NCBI RefSeq assembly: GCF_900108955.1 | Contig: NZ_FNYA01000006.1 | Coordinates: 150,957 to 214,956, forward strand | Length of the DNA stretch: 64,000 nucleotides | From: Flavobacterium terrigena | GTDB lineage: Bacteria; Bacteroidota; Bacteroidia; Flavobacteriales; Flavobacteriaceae | Direction of reading: 5' to 3' | Shown: piece after piece, positions 52,502 to 62,157 of the stretch | Layout of the letters: every line of letters begins with the position of its first letter | Position numbering within the stretch: position 1 is the stretch's first letter | Program-made: the position numbers and the translations under genes | Notes under the pieces: generated by a model | What the model saw: the letters and a program-made list of their open reading frames with translations, nothing else | The model's database searches: none | Told to the model about the DNA's origin: nothing

Positions 52502-52512
52502 AAAAAGAAAAA

Positions 52513-53340
52513 CTACACTAACTGAATTCCTTCGTTATTGATGTCAATTAGTTTTTGTTTGTATAAACTTCCAATGGCTTTTTTAAATGTTTTCTTACTC
52601 ATTTTTAAAACTGATTTAATCTCTTCTGGATGACTGTTGTCATTTAATCTTAAAACACCATTGTTTTGTTTTAAAGCTTCTAAAACTTGTTGTGAAGAAT
52701 CGTCAATAGCTTCAAAACCTTGCTTTTGGAAAGAAACATCAATTTTTCCGTCAGGACGTATGGTTTTAATATATCCTTTGGTTTTATATCCTGGAGAAAC
52801 GGTTTCAAAAACTTCATTTTGATACGCTAATCCTCTGAATTTTCCGTTGATAATTACATTAATTCCGATTTCAGTAATATGAGAAACCATTAAATCAACT
52901 TCTTGACCCACTTCAACATCTAAAGGTTCTTTATCTAAAAACTGATTAATTTTACTTGAAGCCGCTAACCTACCCGTTTGCTTGTCTAAATACATTGTTA
53001 CGATGTAACGTTTGTCTTTTTCCATTGGACGTGCTTGTTCTTTAAACGGAACAAACAAATCCTTTTCCATTCCCCAATTTAAAAAGGCACCAAATTTATT
53101 GATGTAATTTACCTTTAAAACCGCAAATGAGTTTAAGGTAATAAGTGGTTTTAAAGTCGTCGCAACTGGACGTTCTTCATGATCTAGATATACGAAAACT
53201 GTTAAATCATCTCCAATTGTGAAATCGTTTGGAACATATTTGTTTGGTAACAAAACATCATCGGTTTCGTTAACTAAAAACAAACCTACTTTTGTTTCTC
53301 TATCTATTTTTAATGTATGGTATACACCTATTTGTAACAT
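52513..53340 (-). CDS. CvfB-like S1 RNA-binding protein
   Basis: 275 aa. Tandem S1-like OB folds (about 5-65, 70-135 and 140-210) carry GLFLVNETDDVLLPNKYVP and FGAFLNWGMEKDLFVP, and a C-terminal winged helix (about 220-275) carries VLKMSKKTFKKAIGSLYKQKLI. This is the CvfB/YitL architecture of an RNA-binding regulator, where CvfB affects virulence gene expression in staphylococci. Here its role is unknown. One base separates it from the antiporter gene. Confidence 0.88.
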   Translation of the reverse strand: MLQIGVYHTLKIDRETKVGLFLVNETDDVLLPNKYVPNDFTIGDDLTVFVYLDHEERPVATTLKPLITLNSFAVLKVNYINKFGAFLNWGMEKDLFVPFKEQARPMEKDKRYIVTMYLDKQTGRLAASSKINQFLDKEPLDVEVGQEVDLMVSHITEIGINVIINGKFRGLAYQNEVFETVSPGYKTKGYIKTIRPDGKIDVSFQKQGFEAIDDSSQQVLEALKQNNGVLRLNDNSHPEEIKSVLKMSKKTFKKAIGSLYKQKLIDINNEGIQLV

Positions 53341-53341
53341 A

Positions 53342-55579
53342 TTATGGTTTTATTATTAAAAGTGATGGCGTATTATTTAACCAAACACTTCTGGTATCAA
53401 TTAGTTTTTTCCAACTATCAATACTCATAATTAATAAATCTTGTTCTTTTAAGAAATCTTTTTCTAATTTCGATGAATGAATCACTTTTACATTCTCATG
53501 TGTGATTTTATTCTTCTCATTTACAACATCATACGTGTCAAAAATTGAAATCTTAGCTTGAGAATTTTTCTTTAGTAATTTCACATAATCCAATAAAAAT
53601 TGATCTTCTTCATTGAATAAAATTACGGAAATATTCTCGGTTTTAATTAAATTTTTATCGACATAAATTCCTAATGGAACTTCTGTTTTGTTGATTATAG
53701 CTTGGGTTTTATCATCAAAATAATTGACTTCAAACAACTTTTCTTTTCCAGTAAATGTATTTAATAAATTTTCTGGATTTATAATTTTTGAGGTAATCCC
53801 TAATACTTTTCCTAAAAATGTTCCTTCAAAAATTGATGATCCAATATTTATCAGAACCAAATTGAATTCTCCTTTATTACTTACTTCTACAATATCTGAA
53901 TCGATATCACGTGAAGCTTTAAAAAGGGTTTCTAATTTACGGTTTAATTTATTCGCTTCTTTTAAAACAGGTTTAAAACTTTCACGTTCATATTCTTCAA
54001 TTTTATAAGGATTAACCTCGTTTGTTGAAGAAATATACATAGCAGTTAAAGCTTGCTTGTCTTTATCTAAACTTATGAAATTATTAGCTACTCTTAATAA
54101 TGGTTTTCCATCATCTGGATTTTCGAAAGTTACTAAAACTTTATAATCTAAATTCTCTGAATGAGTTGGAACAAATTTCTCTCTTCTTTTGAAGAAAAAG
54201 TCAATTAGATTTAAAGCTGGGCCTGTCATGAAAGTTGTTGCCAAAGCCATAATCACCATCATAGCGAAGACTTCTTTGGTTAAAACTCCTAAATCGTAAC
54301 CGATATTAAGAACAACCAATTCCATTAATCCACGCGTATTCATTAGCGCTCCAATGGTTAAACTATCACGCCAATTTTGTCCAACAAATTTTGCTGCTAA
54401 AGCACTTCCAACGAATTTTCCAACAACAGCTACTAAGATAATTAAACCACAAACTCTCCATAATTCTGGACTGTTTAGTAAGCCAATTTCTGTTCTTAAA
54501 CCTGTAAAAACGAAGAATAATGGTAATAAAACCACTAAAGCAACGTCTTCAATTTTTTCGATAAACATTTTTCTGAACTTCATGTTATCTGGCATAATAA
54601 TACCAGCAACAAAAGCGCCGAATAAGGCATGAATACCAATAATTTCAGTTAAATACGAAGAAATTAGTAATGTTAAAAAGAAAATTGCAACTACAGGTTT
54701 TGTTATTTTTTCTGCAGTGTCATATAAATTTCCAATTCGACGTAAAAAAGGTCGAACTAATTTTATCATCGCAAATACATATAACAACGATAATACAATA
54801 ATATATAAAGAGCTTGCCACAGAACCTGCTTTTACAATTGCAATTACAGCCGCTAATAAACACCAAGCGGTAATGTCATCTGCTGCAGCACAAGTAATAA
54901 CCATGGCGCCAATTCTGGTTTTTTGTAAACCTCTTTCTTGAACAATTCTTGCTAATACAGGAAATGCAGTAATACTCATTGCAATTCCTAAAAACAATCC
55001 GAAAGAAAGAAATTCAATTCCTTTTGGTGCGAAATTCGTATAAATAGAATATGCTAAAACTAATCCTAAAGTAAAAGGAATAATGATACTAGCGTGACTA
55101 ATAATTACAGCTTCTTTGGCTTTGTTTCGAAGTACTTTTAGGTCTAGCTCCATTCCAACTACGAACATGAAGAAGATTAAACCAATTTGACTTAAAAATT
55201 TTAAATTGTCTAATGAAGAATCTGGAAATAAAACATCTGAACATTCTTTAAGATAGTTTCCAAAAAAGGATGGTCCTAAAACAATACCTGCAATAATTTC
55301 TCCAACTACTGAGGGTTGACCTATTTTTTTACAAATTAATCCGAAGAATCTCGCCACTAAAATAATCGTTACAATCTGTGCTAATAAAATAGCTAATGGA
55401 TGCGTAACATTATGATGAAGTGAATCTAAAAAATCCTGATAATATGAATTACCATTTGAAACAACTTTTAAAACGTTAGGTTTTTCTAATAGTTTGCCGT
55501 TTTTTACTGTCCAATAAATTAATGCAGAAAATATTCCCACAATAATTATATAAAAAAAGCTATGCTTAAAGTTCCTCAT
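53342..55579 (-). CDS. CPA2 family cation:proton antiporter with cytosolic USP-like tail
   Basis: 745 aa. About 13 hydrophobic helices (residues 10-470) carry the CPA2 features GQPSVVGEIIAGIVLGP and AADDITAWCLLAAVIA (ion-binding Asp pair). The C-terminal 270 residues form two UspA-like domains instead of the TrkA-N domain of KefB/KefC, suggesting a nucleotide- or stress-sensing tail. An extra N-terminal helix precedes the transporter. Exchanges Na+ or K+ for protons; which ion is not clear. Confidence 0.9.
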   Translation of the reverse strand: MRNFKHSFFYIIIVGIFSALIYWTVKNGKLLEKPNVLKVVSNGNSYYQDFLDSLHHNVTHPLAILLAQIVTIILVARFFGLICKKIGQPSVVGEIIAGIVLGPSFFGNYLKECSDVLFPDSSLDNLKFLSQIGLIFFMFVVGMELDLKVLRNKAKEAVIISHASIIIPFTLGLVLAYSIYTNFAPKGIEFLSFGLFLGIAMSITAFPVLARIVQERGLQKTRIGAMVITCAAADDITAWCLLAAVIAIVKAGSVASSLYIIVLSLLYVFAMIKLVRPFLRRIGNLYDTAEKITKPVVAIFFLTLLISSYLTEIIGIHALFGAFVAGIIMPDNMKFRKMFIEKIEDVALVVLLPLFFVFTGLRTEIGLLNSPELWRVCGLIILVAVVGKFVGSALAAKFVGQNWRDSLTIGALMNTRGLMELVVLNIGYDLGVLTKEVFAMMVIMALATTFMTGPALNLIDFFFKRREKFVPTHSENLDYKVLVTFENPDDGKPLLRVANNFISLDKDKQALTAMYISSTNEVNPYKIEEYERESFKPVLKEANKLNRKLETLFKASRDIDSDIVEVSNKGEFNLVLINIGSSIFEGTFLGKVLGITSKIINPENLLNTFTGKEKLFEVNYFDDKTQAIINKTEVPLGIYVDKNLIKTENISVILFNEEDQFLLDYVKLLKKNSQAKISIFDTYDVVNEKNKITHENVKVIHSSKLEKDFLKEQDLLIMSIDSWKKLIDTRSVWLNNTPSLLIIKP

Positions 55580-55600
55580 TAAAAAACGTCAAAAATAAAT

Positions 55601-55909
55601 TTAATTCTCAATAGGTCCTTCCCATTGTGAAATTCCGCCTACAAGGTTATAAACTTTTTCAAAACCTAATTGTTTCATGATACCGCAAGCTTGTGCACTT
55701 CTTCCGCCAGCTAAGCAGTATATAAAATAACTTTTGTCTTTATCTAATTCTTCAACTTGATAAATAAATCCTTGTCCTTTATATATATCAATATTAATTG
55801 CTTCAGGTATAATTCCGTTTGCAACTTCTTCTTCTGTTCTTACGTCTAAAATTACTGCGTTTTCAGTGGTTAAAAAACCTTCCCACCACTCTTTTTGTTC
55901 TAAATTCAT
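55601..55909 (-). CDS. Single-domain rhodanese-like protein
   Basis: 102 aa, one rhodanese domain with the active-site loop YCLAGGRSA (Cys65) and the N-terminal LDVRTEEEVANGIIPEAINI. A sulfurtransferase or phosphatase-like enzyme; its cytoplasmic partner is unknown. No signal peptide. Upstream of the antiporter gene by 21 bp, so probably the first gene of that transcript. Confidence 0.9.
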   Translation of the reverse strand: MNLEQKEWWEGFLTTENAVILDVRTEEEVANGIIPEAINIDIYKGQGFIYQVEELDKDKSYFIYCLAGGRSAQACGIMKQLGFEKVYNLVGGISQWEGPIEN

Positions 55910-56122
55910 ATATGTATACTTTATTTTTTATTTGTCATATATGTTATCGCCTTTTACTCATTATATTGGTTCATTAAATTTCTTTTATAGGCGATTTCAT
56001 ATAAATATAATTTTCATCAAATTTACAACAAGAATTGATATATAAAAATTTATTTTATGTAGCTCAGTCGTTTTGCTTCATTTTTCGGACTTAAATAAAA
56101 TTTAACAAAAAATTAATAACAC
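55910..56122. other. Divergent non-coding region between rhodanese and marR
   Basis: AT-rich with no convincing gene. It contains one distant inverted repeat, ATCGCC/GGCGAT (55946-55951 and 55990-55995). No -7 element was found for the rhodanese gene. Confidence 0.5.
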
Positions 56123-56168
56123 TTGTATATACAAATAAAATAAAAGTAGTACATTTGTACCTACAAAT
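56123..56168 (+). promoter_or_regulatory. marR promoter with two TTGTA-N2-TACAA operators
   Basis: Site 1 TTGTATATACAA (56123-56134) and site 2 TTGTACCTACAA (56155-56166, within the 16-bp ATTTGTACCTACAAAT) are palindromes of the same type, 32 bp apart or about three helical turns. The -7 element TACATTTG (56150-56157) runs into site 2, 21 bp before the ATG at 56179. This is the layout expected of MarR autorepression. Confidence 0.78.
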
Positions 56169-56178
56169 AACATCTGTT

Positions 56179-56631
56179 ATGAAAATACAAGAAGAAATAA
56201 AAAGTACAGTAGAATTATCGTTGGCGAAAAAAGTAATCTTGAATTTGTCATTTACTAGAAATATTATTGGTGATAAGTTTTTAGAAATACTAAAGCCATA
56301 TGATTTATCTGGTGAACAGTATAATGTTTTACGCATTTTAAGAGGTCAGAAAGGAAAACCTGCAAATATGTCAGTTATTCAAGAAAGAATGATTTCTAAA
56401 AACAGTAATACTACTAGATTGGTTGATAAATTGATATTAAAAGGACTAGTTATCAGAAACATTTGTCCATCGAACAAAAGAAAAATGGAAATTACAATTA
56501 CAGAAAAAGGTTTAGAAGTGTTAGAAACTCTTGATCCAATTGTAGTAGAGCACGAAAATAGCTTAGCAAGCAAATTAACAACAGAAGAATTAACACTATT
56601 AAATGATTTATTAGAAAAATACAGAAATTAA
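56179..56631 (+). CDS. MarR family transcriptional regulator
   Basis: 150 aa with a MarR winged helix (about residues 35-105): LSGEQYNVLRILRGQKGKPANMSVIQERM and the wing NKRKMEITITEKGLEVL. The longer frame from 56155 would begin inside operator 2, so the ATG at 56179 is preferred. It is followed after 2 bp by a nitroreductase gene and then yceI. It probably represses all three in response to a small molecule or oxidant; the inducer is unknown. Confidence 0.92.
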   Translation: MKIQEEIKSTVELSLAKKVILNLSFTRNIIGDKFLEILKPYDLSGEQYNVLRILRGQKGKPANMSVIQERMISKNSNTTRLVDKLILKGLVIRNICPSNKRKMEITITEKGLEVLETLDPIVVEHENSLASKLTTEELTLLNDLLEKYRN

Positions 56632-56633
56632 TT

Positions 56634-57266
56634 ATGAGCACATTTATTGAAAATCAGAATTGGCGTTATGCCACAAAAAAATTCAATAGCGAGAAAAAGA
56701 TATCTGATACAGATTTTGAAATTTTAAAAGACGCTATACAATTATCTTCCTCTTCATATGGTTTACAACCTTATAAAGTTTTAATTATTGAAAACGAAGA
56801 AATTAGAAAACAATTACAACCAGCATCTTGGGGACAAAGTCAAATTGTTGACGCTTCTCACCTATTGGTTTTTGCAAACATAACGAATGTTGATGAAGAA
56901 TACATTAATAATTTCGCACAAAATGTAGCAACAACTAGAAACATTCCATTTGAAAATGTAAAAGGTTATGCAGATTTTATGATTGGAAAAATCACAACGT
57001 TAACTCCAGAAGATCAAGCAGTTTGGACAGCAAAACAAACTTATTTAGCCTTAGGAAATTTATTAAATGCTGCAGCGGAATTAAAAATTGATGTAACTCC
57101 AATGGAAGGTTTTGATCCAAATCAATACAACGAAATTTTAGGCTTAACAGAGAAAGGTTTACACGCTTCTTTAGTAGCAACTGTTGGTTACAGACATCAT
57201 GAAGATGACACACAACATTATATTAAAGTAAGAAAACCAAAATCAGAATTATTCGAAACAATTTAA
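56634..57266 (+). CDS. NAD(P)H-dependent nitroreductase family oxidoreductase
   Basis: A 210-aa FMN-dependent enzyme of the NfsB type. It has the N-terminal NQNWRYATKKFNSEKKIS (FMN-binding Arg/Lys), LSSSSYGLQPYKVLII, and the C-terminal VATVGYRHHEDDTQHYIKVRKP. It reduces quinones or nitro compounds. Member of the marR-nitroreductase-yceI operon, pointing to a response to electrophiles. Confidence 0.92.
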   Translation: MSTFIENQNWRYATKKFNSEKKISDTDFEILKDAIQLSSSSYGLQPYKVLIIENEEIRKQLQPASWGQSQIVDASHLLVFANITNVDEEYINNFAQNVATTRNIPFENVKGYADFMIGKITTLTPEDQAVWTAKQTYLALGNLLNAAAELKIDVTPMEGFDPNQYNEILGLTEKGLHASLVATVGYRHHEDDTQHYIKVRKPKSELFETI

Positions 57267-57286
57267 TAACTAAATAATTAACAAAC

Positions 57287-57853
57287 ATGAGAAATTTAAA
57301 AACAATTGCAGTAGCATTAGTAGCATTCGTATCTTTCACAGCAAATGCTCAAACAACAAAGAAAATTGACGTAGCAAAAAGTGGAATTGAATGGACAGGT
57401 AAAAAAGTAACTGGACAACACAATGGAACAATAGGTTTACAAAGTGGTGCTTTAGTATTCAAGGGAAAAGTTTTAAAAGGTGGAACTTTTACTGTTGACA
57501 TGACATCTATTAATACTACAGATTTATCAGGTAAAGGAAAAGAAAGTTTAGATGGTCACTTAAAAGCTGACGATTTCTTCGGAGTTGATAAATTCAAAAC
57601 TTCTACTTTAGTTTTTACAAACATTAGTGGAAAAGGAAATGGTTTATATACTGTTACTGCTGATTTAACTATCAAAGGAATTACAAAACCAATTACTTTC
57701 GATATTACAGTTAAAGGAAATACTGCTTCAACAACTTTAAAAGTTGATAGAACTAAATATGATATCAAATACGGTTCAGGTTCATTCTTCTCTGACTTAG
57801 GAGACAAAACAATCAATGACGAATTTGAATTAAAAGTTAATTTAGCTTGGTAA
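57287..57853 (+). CDS. YceI family periplasmic protein
   Basis: 188 aa with a signal peptide (about 1-21, ending TANAQ) and a single YceI lipocalin-like domain (VDMTSINTTDLSGKGKESLDGHLKADDFFGVDKF, LTIKGITKPITFDITVKG). YceI proteins bind isoprenoid lipids such as quinones in the periplasm. This fits with the nitroreductase gene 20 bp upstream and the MarR regulator. Confidence 0.93.
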   Translation: MRNLKTIAVALVAFVSFTANAQTTKKIDVAKSGIEWTGKKVTGQHNGTIGLQSGALVFKGKVLKGGTFTVDMTSINTTDLSGKGKESLDGHLKADDFFGVDKFKTSTLVFTNISGKGNGLYTVTADLTIKGITKPITFDITVKGNTASTTLKVDRTKYDIKYGSGSFFSDLGDKTINDEFELKVNLAW

Positions 57854-57872
57854 TTATCAAACTATAGAAAAC

Positions 57873-57902
57873 AAAAAAGTCCCGATTTATCGGGACTTTT
57901 TT
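57873..57902. terminator. Bidirectional terminator after yceI
   Basis: AAAAAAGTCCCGAT / ATCGGGACTTTTTT (57873-57886, 57889-57902), nearly a perfect palindrome, between yceI and the convergent DUF1573 gene. Confidence 0.88.
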
Positions 57903-57917
57903 TATATGATTTTGTTT

Positions 57918-58349
57918 TTATTTTGAAAGTGGACCTGGAGCTTTTTTCTCTAGTAAACTTTTTTCTTCTTTTACTAAAACGGTTCCTTTAATTCTTAAAG
58001 CAATCATTCCGTTTTCTTTATTAATTGCATTAGTTTCAACTGTAATTGTTTTACTAATTGGTCCAGGATTCATGTTATATTGTACTTCAATAACTCCTTT
58101 TTTTCCAGGAGCAATAGGCTCGGTTGGTTTCGTTGGAACCGTACAGCCACAGCTACTTTTCGCATCTTTAATAATTAAAGGCTCATTTCCTGTATTTGTA
58201 AATTCAAAAGTTCTTTTTCCTGAATCTACACCTTTATAAACTTCACCATAATTAATGGTTTCCTCTTTAAATTCAATTTTTGCACCATTTTGTGCATTAG
58301 CTGATAAACCTGTTACCATTAAAACTAAAATAAATACTAACTTTTTCAT
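57918..58349 (-). CDS. DUF1573 exported protein
   Basis: 143 aa with a signal peptide (about 1-19, ending SANAQ) and one DUF1573 domain (about 25-115: TFEFTNTGNEPLIIKDAKSSCGCTVP). The fold is immunoglobulin-like (ASPM/SPD-2/Hydin type). A CGC cysteine pair sits in the conserved loop. Common in Bacteroidota; function unknown. Confidence 0.9.
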   Translation of the reverse strand: MKKLVFILVLMVTGLSANAQNGAKIEFKEETINYGEVYKGVDSGKRTFEFTNTGNEPLIIKDAKSSCGCTVPTKPTEPIAPGKKGVIEVQYNMNPGPISKTITVETNAINKENGMIALRIKGTVLVKEEKSLLEKKAPGPLSK

Positions 58350-58439
58350 CTTTTATATTAATTTGAGAATTGTAAAAATATGTTTTTTAAACTAACTAAC
58401 AAAAACTAAATACATTTTTTTTATTCTGTTTTATATAAT

Positions 58440-58447
58440 TACTTTTG
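58440..58447 (+). promoter_or_regulatory. -7 promoter element of valS
   Basis: TACTTTTG, 60 bp before the ATG. The resulting leader of about 55 nt shows no T-box specifier structure, which would not be expected in Bacteroidota anyway. Confidence 0.5.
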
Positions 58448-58507
58448 CAGATATAATTCAAAAAGTATACCAAAAGACAATTAAATTTCAAAATAAACAA
58501 TATATAA

Positions 58508-61138
58508 ATGATACCAGCCCAATTTGATGCCAAAGCAGTAGAACAAAAATGGTACGAATACTGGATGAAAAACAATTATTTTCATTCAACTCCAGACCAC
58601 AGAACGCCGTATACTATTGTAATTCCTCCACCAAACGTGACTGGAGTTTTACACATGGGACATATGTTGAATAATACGATTCAAGATGTGTTAATTCGTC
58701 GTGCGCGATTAAAAGGTTTCAATGCTTGTTGGGTTCCTGGTACAGACCACGCTTCAATTGCAACTGAAGCAAAAGTGGTTGCGAAATTAAAATCGGAAGG
58801 AATTAATAAAGCTGATTTGACTCGTGAAGAATTCTTAAAACATGCTTACGATTGGACAGATAAATATGGTGGAACAATTTTAGAACAACTAAAACAATTA
58901 GGTTGTTCTTGTGATTGGGACAGAACTAAATTTACGATGGATCCAGACATGTCGGCATCTGTAATTCGTTCATTTGTAGATTTATACAATAAAGGTATGA
59001 TTTACAGAGGTTACCGTATGGTAAACTGGGATCCGGAAGCAAAAACAACTTTATCTGACGAAGAAGTTATTTTTGAAGAACGTCAAGGAAAATTATATTA
59101 TATCAAATATCAAATAGAAAATTCTTCAGATTTTTTAGTGGTTGCCACTACTCGACCTGAAACTATTTTCGGAGATACGGCGATTTGTATCAATCCAAAT
59201 GATGAAAGACATTTCAATTTAAAAGGAAAAAAAGCAATTATTCCAATTTCTGGAAGAGTTATTCCTATTATTGAAGATGAATATGTTGATTTAGAATTCG
59301 GAACTGGATGTTTAAAAGTAACGCCTGCACATGATGTTAACGATAAGACTTTAGGTGACAAGCACAATTTAGAAATCATTGATATTTTTAATGAAGATGC
59401 GACTTTAAACTCATTCGGATTACATTATGAAGGGAAAGACAGATTCGTAGTTCGTACAGAAATTGAAGCAGAATTAACTTCAATCAATGCTTTAAGTAAA
59501 GTAGAACCATACACTAATAACGTTGGTACTTCAGAAAGAACGAAATGTGTAATTGAACCTCGTTTATCTGATCAATGGTTCCTTAAAATGGAAGATTTAG
59601 TTAAGCCAGCAATTCACGCCGTTTTAGAATCTGATGAAATTAAATTATACCCAAGTCGTTTCAATAATACTTATGCGCATTGGTTAAATAATATTCGTGA
59701 TTGGAATATTTCTCGTCAATTATGGTGGGGACAACAAATTCCAGCGTATTTCTATGGAGATGGAAAAGAAGATTTCGTGGTTGCTGAAAATATTGAAGAT
59801 GCTGTAAAATTGGCTCAAGAAAGAACTTCAAACGCTAATCTTCAAGCTTCTGATTTACGTCAAGATGCTGATGCTTTAGATACTTGGTTCTCTTCATGGT
59901 TATGGCCAATGGCTGTTTTTGGAGGAATTATGGATCCAGAAAATGAAGATTTTAAATATTATTATCCAACAAACGATTTAGTAACTGGTCCAGATATTTT
60001 ATTCTTCTGGGTAGCTCGTATGATTATTGCTGGTTACGAATATGCTGATGCAAAACCTTTTAAAAATGTATATTTAACAGGATTAGTTCGTGATAGTCAA
60101 GGACGAAAAATGTCTAAATCATTAGGAAATTCTCCTGAACCATTAGGTTTGATTGAGAAATTTGGTGCAGATGGAGTTCGCGTAGGATTATTATTAAGTG
60201 CTTCTGCAGGAAATGATATTTTATTTGATGAAGAATTATGTAATCAAGGAAAAGCATTTACAAATAAAATTTGGAATGCCTTTAAATTGATTAAAGGTTG
60301 GGAAGTTTCTGAAACGATTCCACAACCAGAATCTTCTAAAGTAGCAATTGAATGGTACGAAGCTAAATTGCAACAAACTTTATTAGAAATTGAAGATAAT
60401 TTCGAAAAATACAGATTATCTGAAGCCTTAATGGCGACCTATAAATTAGTTTGGGACGATTTCTGTTCTTGGTTCTTAGAAATGATTAAGCCTGGATATC
60501 AACAACCAATTGATAAAGCGACTTTCGATAAAGCTATTGAAATGTTAGAAGCGAATTTGAAATTGTTACATCCATTTATGCCTTTCTTAACGGAGGAAAT
60601 TTGGCAACATATTGCAGAAAGAACGCCAGAACAAGCTTTAATTGTAGCAGAATATCCGAAAATGACGACAGTGAATACAGCTTTAATTGCTGATTTTGAT
60701 TTCGCAACGGATGTAATTTCTGGAATTAGAACGATTAGAAAAGATAAAAATATTCCGTTTAAAGATGTGATTGAATTAAGAGTCGTGAATAATGAAAAAG
60801 CTTCTTCTTATTTCGATTCAATCATTATGAAATTAGGAAACATTGTAGATTTAATGTACGTGACTGAAAAAGTAGACGGTGCTTTATCATACAGAGTAAA
60901 ATCTAACGAATATTTCATTCCAATTACTGGAAACATTGATGTAGAAGCAGAAATTGCAAAATTAACAGAAGAATTAAATTACACGAAAGGTTTCTTAAGA
61001 TCGGTTCAAGGTAAATTATCTAACGAAAAATTTGTAGCTGGTGCACCAGAACAAGTTATTGCCAACGAACGCAAAAAAGAAGCTGATGCTTTAGCAAAAA
61101 TTGCGACAATTGAGCAAAGTATTGCTGGATTGAAGTAA
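58508..61138 (+). CDS. valS: Valine--tRNA ligase
   Basis: An 876-aa class I aminoacyl-tRNA synthetase. It has the HMGH box (residues 49-52) and [13 protein letters not shown], the CP1 editing domain (about 190-340, with [13 protein letters not shown]), the KMSKS loop [14 protein letters not shown] (about 532-545), the anticodon-binding domain and the C-terminal coiled coil (about 810-876). Full length, in frame, with its own promoter and terminator. Confidence 0.98.
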   Translation: MIPAQFDAKAVEQKWYEYWMKNNYFHSTPDHRTPYTIVIPPPNVTGVLHMGHMLNNTIQDVLIRRARLKGFNACWVPGTDHASIATEAKVVAKLKSEGINKADLTREEFLKHAYDWTDKYGGTILEQLKQLGCSCDWDRTKFTMDPDMSASVIRSFVDLYNKGMIYRGYRMVNWDPEAKTTLSDEEVIFEERQGKLYYIKYQIENSSDFLVVATTRPETIFGDTAICINPNDERHFNLKGKKAIIPISGRVIPIIEDEYVDLEFGTGCLKVTPAHDVNDKTLGDKHNLEIIDIFNEDATLNSFGLHYEGKDRFVVRTEIEAELTSINALSKVEPYTNNVGTSERTKCVIEPRLSDQWFLKMEDLVKPAIHAVLESDEIKLYPSRFNNTYAHWLNNIRDWNISRQLWWGQQIPAYFYGDGKEDFVVAENIEDAVKLAQERTSNANLQASDLRQDADALDTWFSSWLWPMAVFGGIMDPENEDFKYYYPTNDLVTGPDILFFWVARMIIAGYEYADAKPFKNVYLTGLVRDSQGRKMSKSLGNSPEPLGLIEKFGADGVRVGLLLSASAGNDILFDEELCNQGKAFTNKIWNAFKLIKGWEVSETIPQPESSKVAIEWYEAKLQQTLLEIEDNFEKYRLSEALMATYKLVWDDFCSWFLEMIKPGYQQPIDKATFDKAIEMLEANLKLLHPFMPFLTEEIWQHIAERTPEQALIVAEYPKMTTVNTALIADFDFATDVISGIRTIRKDKNIPFKDVIELRVVNNEKASSYFDSIIMKLGNIVDLMYVTEKVDGALSYRVKSNEYFIPITGNIDVEAEIAKLTEELNYTKGFLRSVQGKLSNEKFVAGAPEQVIANERKKEADALAKIATIEQSIAGLK

Positions 61139-61155
61139 TATATTTTATAAAAGTA

Positions 61156-61185
61156 AAAAGCCTAAACGTAATTGTTTAGGCTTTT
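61156..61185 (+). terminator. Terminator of valS
   Basis: AAAAGCCTAAAC / GTTTAGGCTTTT (arms 61156-61167, 61174-61185) followed by a T run. Confidence 0.92.
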
Positions 61186-61199
61186 TTTTTGTTTAAACT

Positions 61200-61493
61200 A
61201 TGTCTTGTTCGGTTGAAACAATGCTTACTTCGGTTTGGCAGATGCTTTGTTCGATTTGGCGGATGTCTTGTTCGATTGAGCAGATGCTTTGTTCGGTTTG
61301 GCGGATTTCTTGTTCGATTGTGCTAAAGCTTTGTTCGGTTTGGAAGATGCTTTGTTCGATTGTGCTAAGGCTTACTTCGATTTAGAAGATGCTTGTTTCG
61401 ATTGTGCTAAAGGTTACTTCGATTGAGCGGAAGCCTTGTTCGATTGCGCGGATGTGTTATTCGATTGCATTAAAAGTAACTTCTTATTGAGAG
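61200..61493. repeat. 21-bp minisatellite array 1 (14 units)
   Basis: Fourteen degenerate units of exactly 21 bp, consensus about ATGCTTTGTTCGATTGAGCAG, ending with a truncated unit ATGCTTACTT at 61494. Units 6 to 10 alternate between two subtypes (…GATTGTGCTA and …GTTTGGAAG), giving a 42-bp higher-order period. All six frames are interrupted, so it looks non-coding. A related array lies at 62228-62336. Confidence 0.88.
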
Positions 61494-61497
61494 ATGC

Positions 61498-61905
61498 TTA
61501 CTTTTTTAAATACTCTTTTGCTGTTAACACTGGAAGAATAGATTTTTTGAAATCTTTTTTATTTCGTGTTAGAATCAAATCCAATTCATTTTCCAATGCG
61601 GTATGATATTGAATGGCATCTTCGAAATCTTTAAAATCAGAAACTAATGCTAACTCTAATATTTTATCATCCATTGGTAAAACTTCTACCAAAACTTTAA
61701 ATTTGATTAGAATCTTTCTTGCTTCATCTAATTTGTGACTTCTCGCTAATAAGTAATGTGTGTTAGCAATGGTTAAAGAAGAAATGTAAAGTTTAACTTT
61801 TTTATGGTCAGCCAAAGTAAATAATTCCTGAGCTTCTCTATAGAATTCTTCTCGTTTAGAAAGCAGATCTAAAACGATATTTGTATCGACTAATATTTTA
61901 TCCAT
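61498..61905 (-). CDS. PIN-domain toxin (VapC-like, PIN_3 type)
   Basis: A 135-aa predicted ribonuclease. The PIN acidic residues are visible: Asp7 in VDTNIVLD, Asp93/Glu95/Asp96 in DFEDAIQY, and the ILTRNKKDF strand (Asp118). An Asn replaces the second acidic residue in SSLTIANTHYLL, as is usual in this PIN subgroup. Its ATG shares one base with the antitoxin stop (TAATG). The stop codon lies in the last truncated unit of array 1. Confidence 0.9.
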   Translation of the reverse strand: MDKILVDTNIVLDLLSKREEFYREAQELFTLADHKKVKLYISSLTIANTHYLLARSHKLDEARKILIKFKVLVEVLPMDDKILELALVSDFKDFEDAIQYHTALENELDLILTRNKKDFKKSILPVLTAKEYLKK

Positions 61906-62147
61906 TAAGAATATTTTTTAGATAAGTAATCTGAATATTCTTTTTTATAATCAGCACTTTCCAAAGAAATTACACCAGTAAGACTTTCCACAAGCGGACT
62001 TATTTTAGTCTCTTCTGTATTTCTTTTAGTTAATGATAAAAGATAATTTTCAATAAGCTTTGAAAGACTTACGCTATTATTTTTTGCGTAAAATTTAGCT
62101 TCTTCAATTATATTTTGATCGATGTTCAATGTTAGTTTCGTATTCAT
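61905..62147 (-). CDS. DUF6364-type antitoxin (ribbon-helix-helix)
   Basis: 80 aa with an N-terminal ribbon-helix-helix (KLTLNIDQNIIEEAKFYAKNNSVSLSKLIENYLL, about 4-37) for DNA binding and a C-terminal acidic/aromatic part that would block the PIN active site. Gene order antitoxin-toxin and the one-base overlap are classic for type II modules. A palindrome upstream (62158-62188) is a likely operator. Confidence 0.87.
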   Translation of the reverse strand: MNTKLTLNIDQNIIEEAKFYAKNNSVSLSKLIENYLLSLTKRNTEETKISPLVESLTGVISLESADYKKEYSDYLSKKYS

Positions 62148-62157
62148 GATAATTAAT

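Noticed and set aside
58350..58507. A T-box or other riboswitch before valS
   Set aside because: The leader of about 55 nt is too short and lacks the conserved T-box bulge, and no terminator hairpin is present.
61200..61385. A 61-aa frame inside minisatellite array 1 (Met/Cys/Ser-rich heptads)
   Set aside because: It is simply one reading of 21-bp repeats, ends where a unit happens to contain a stop, has no promoter, and the composition (many Cys and Trp) is implausible.
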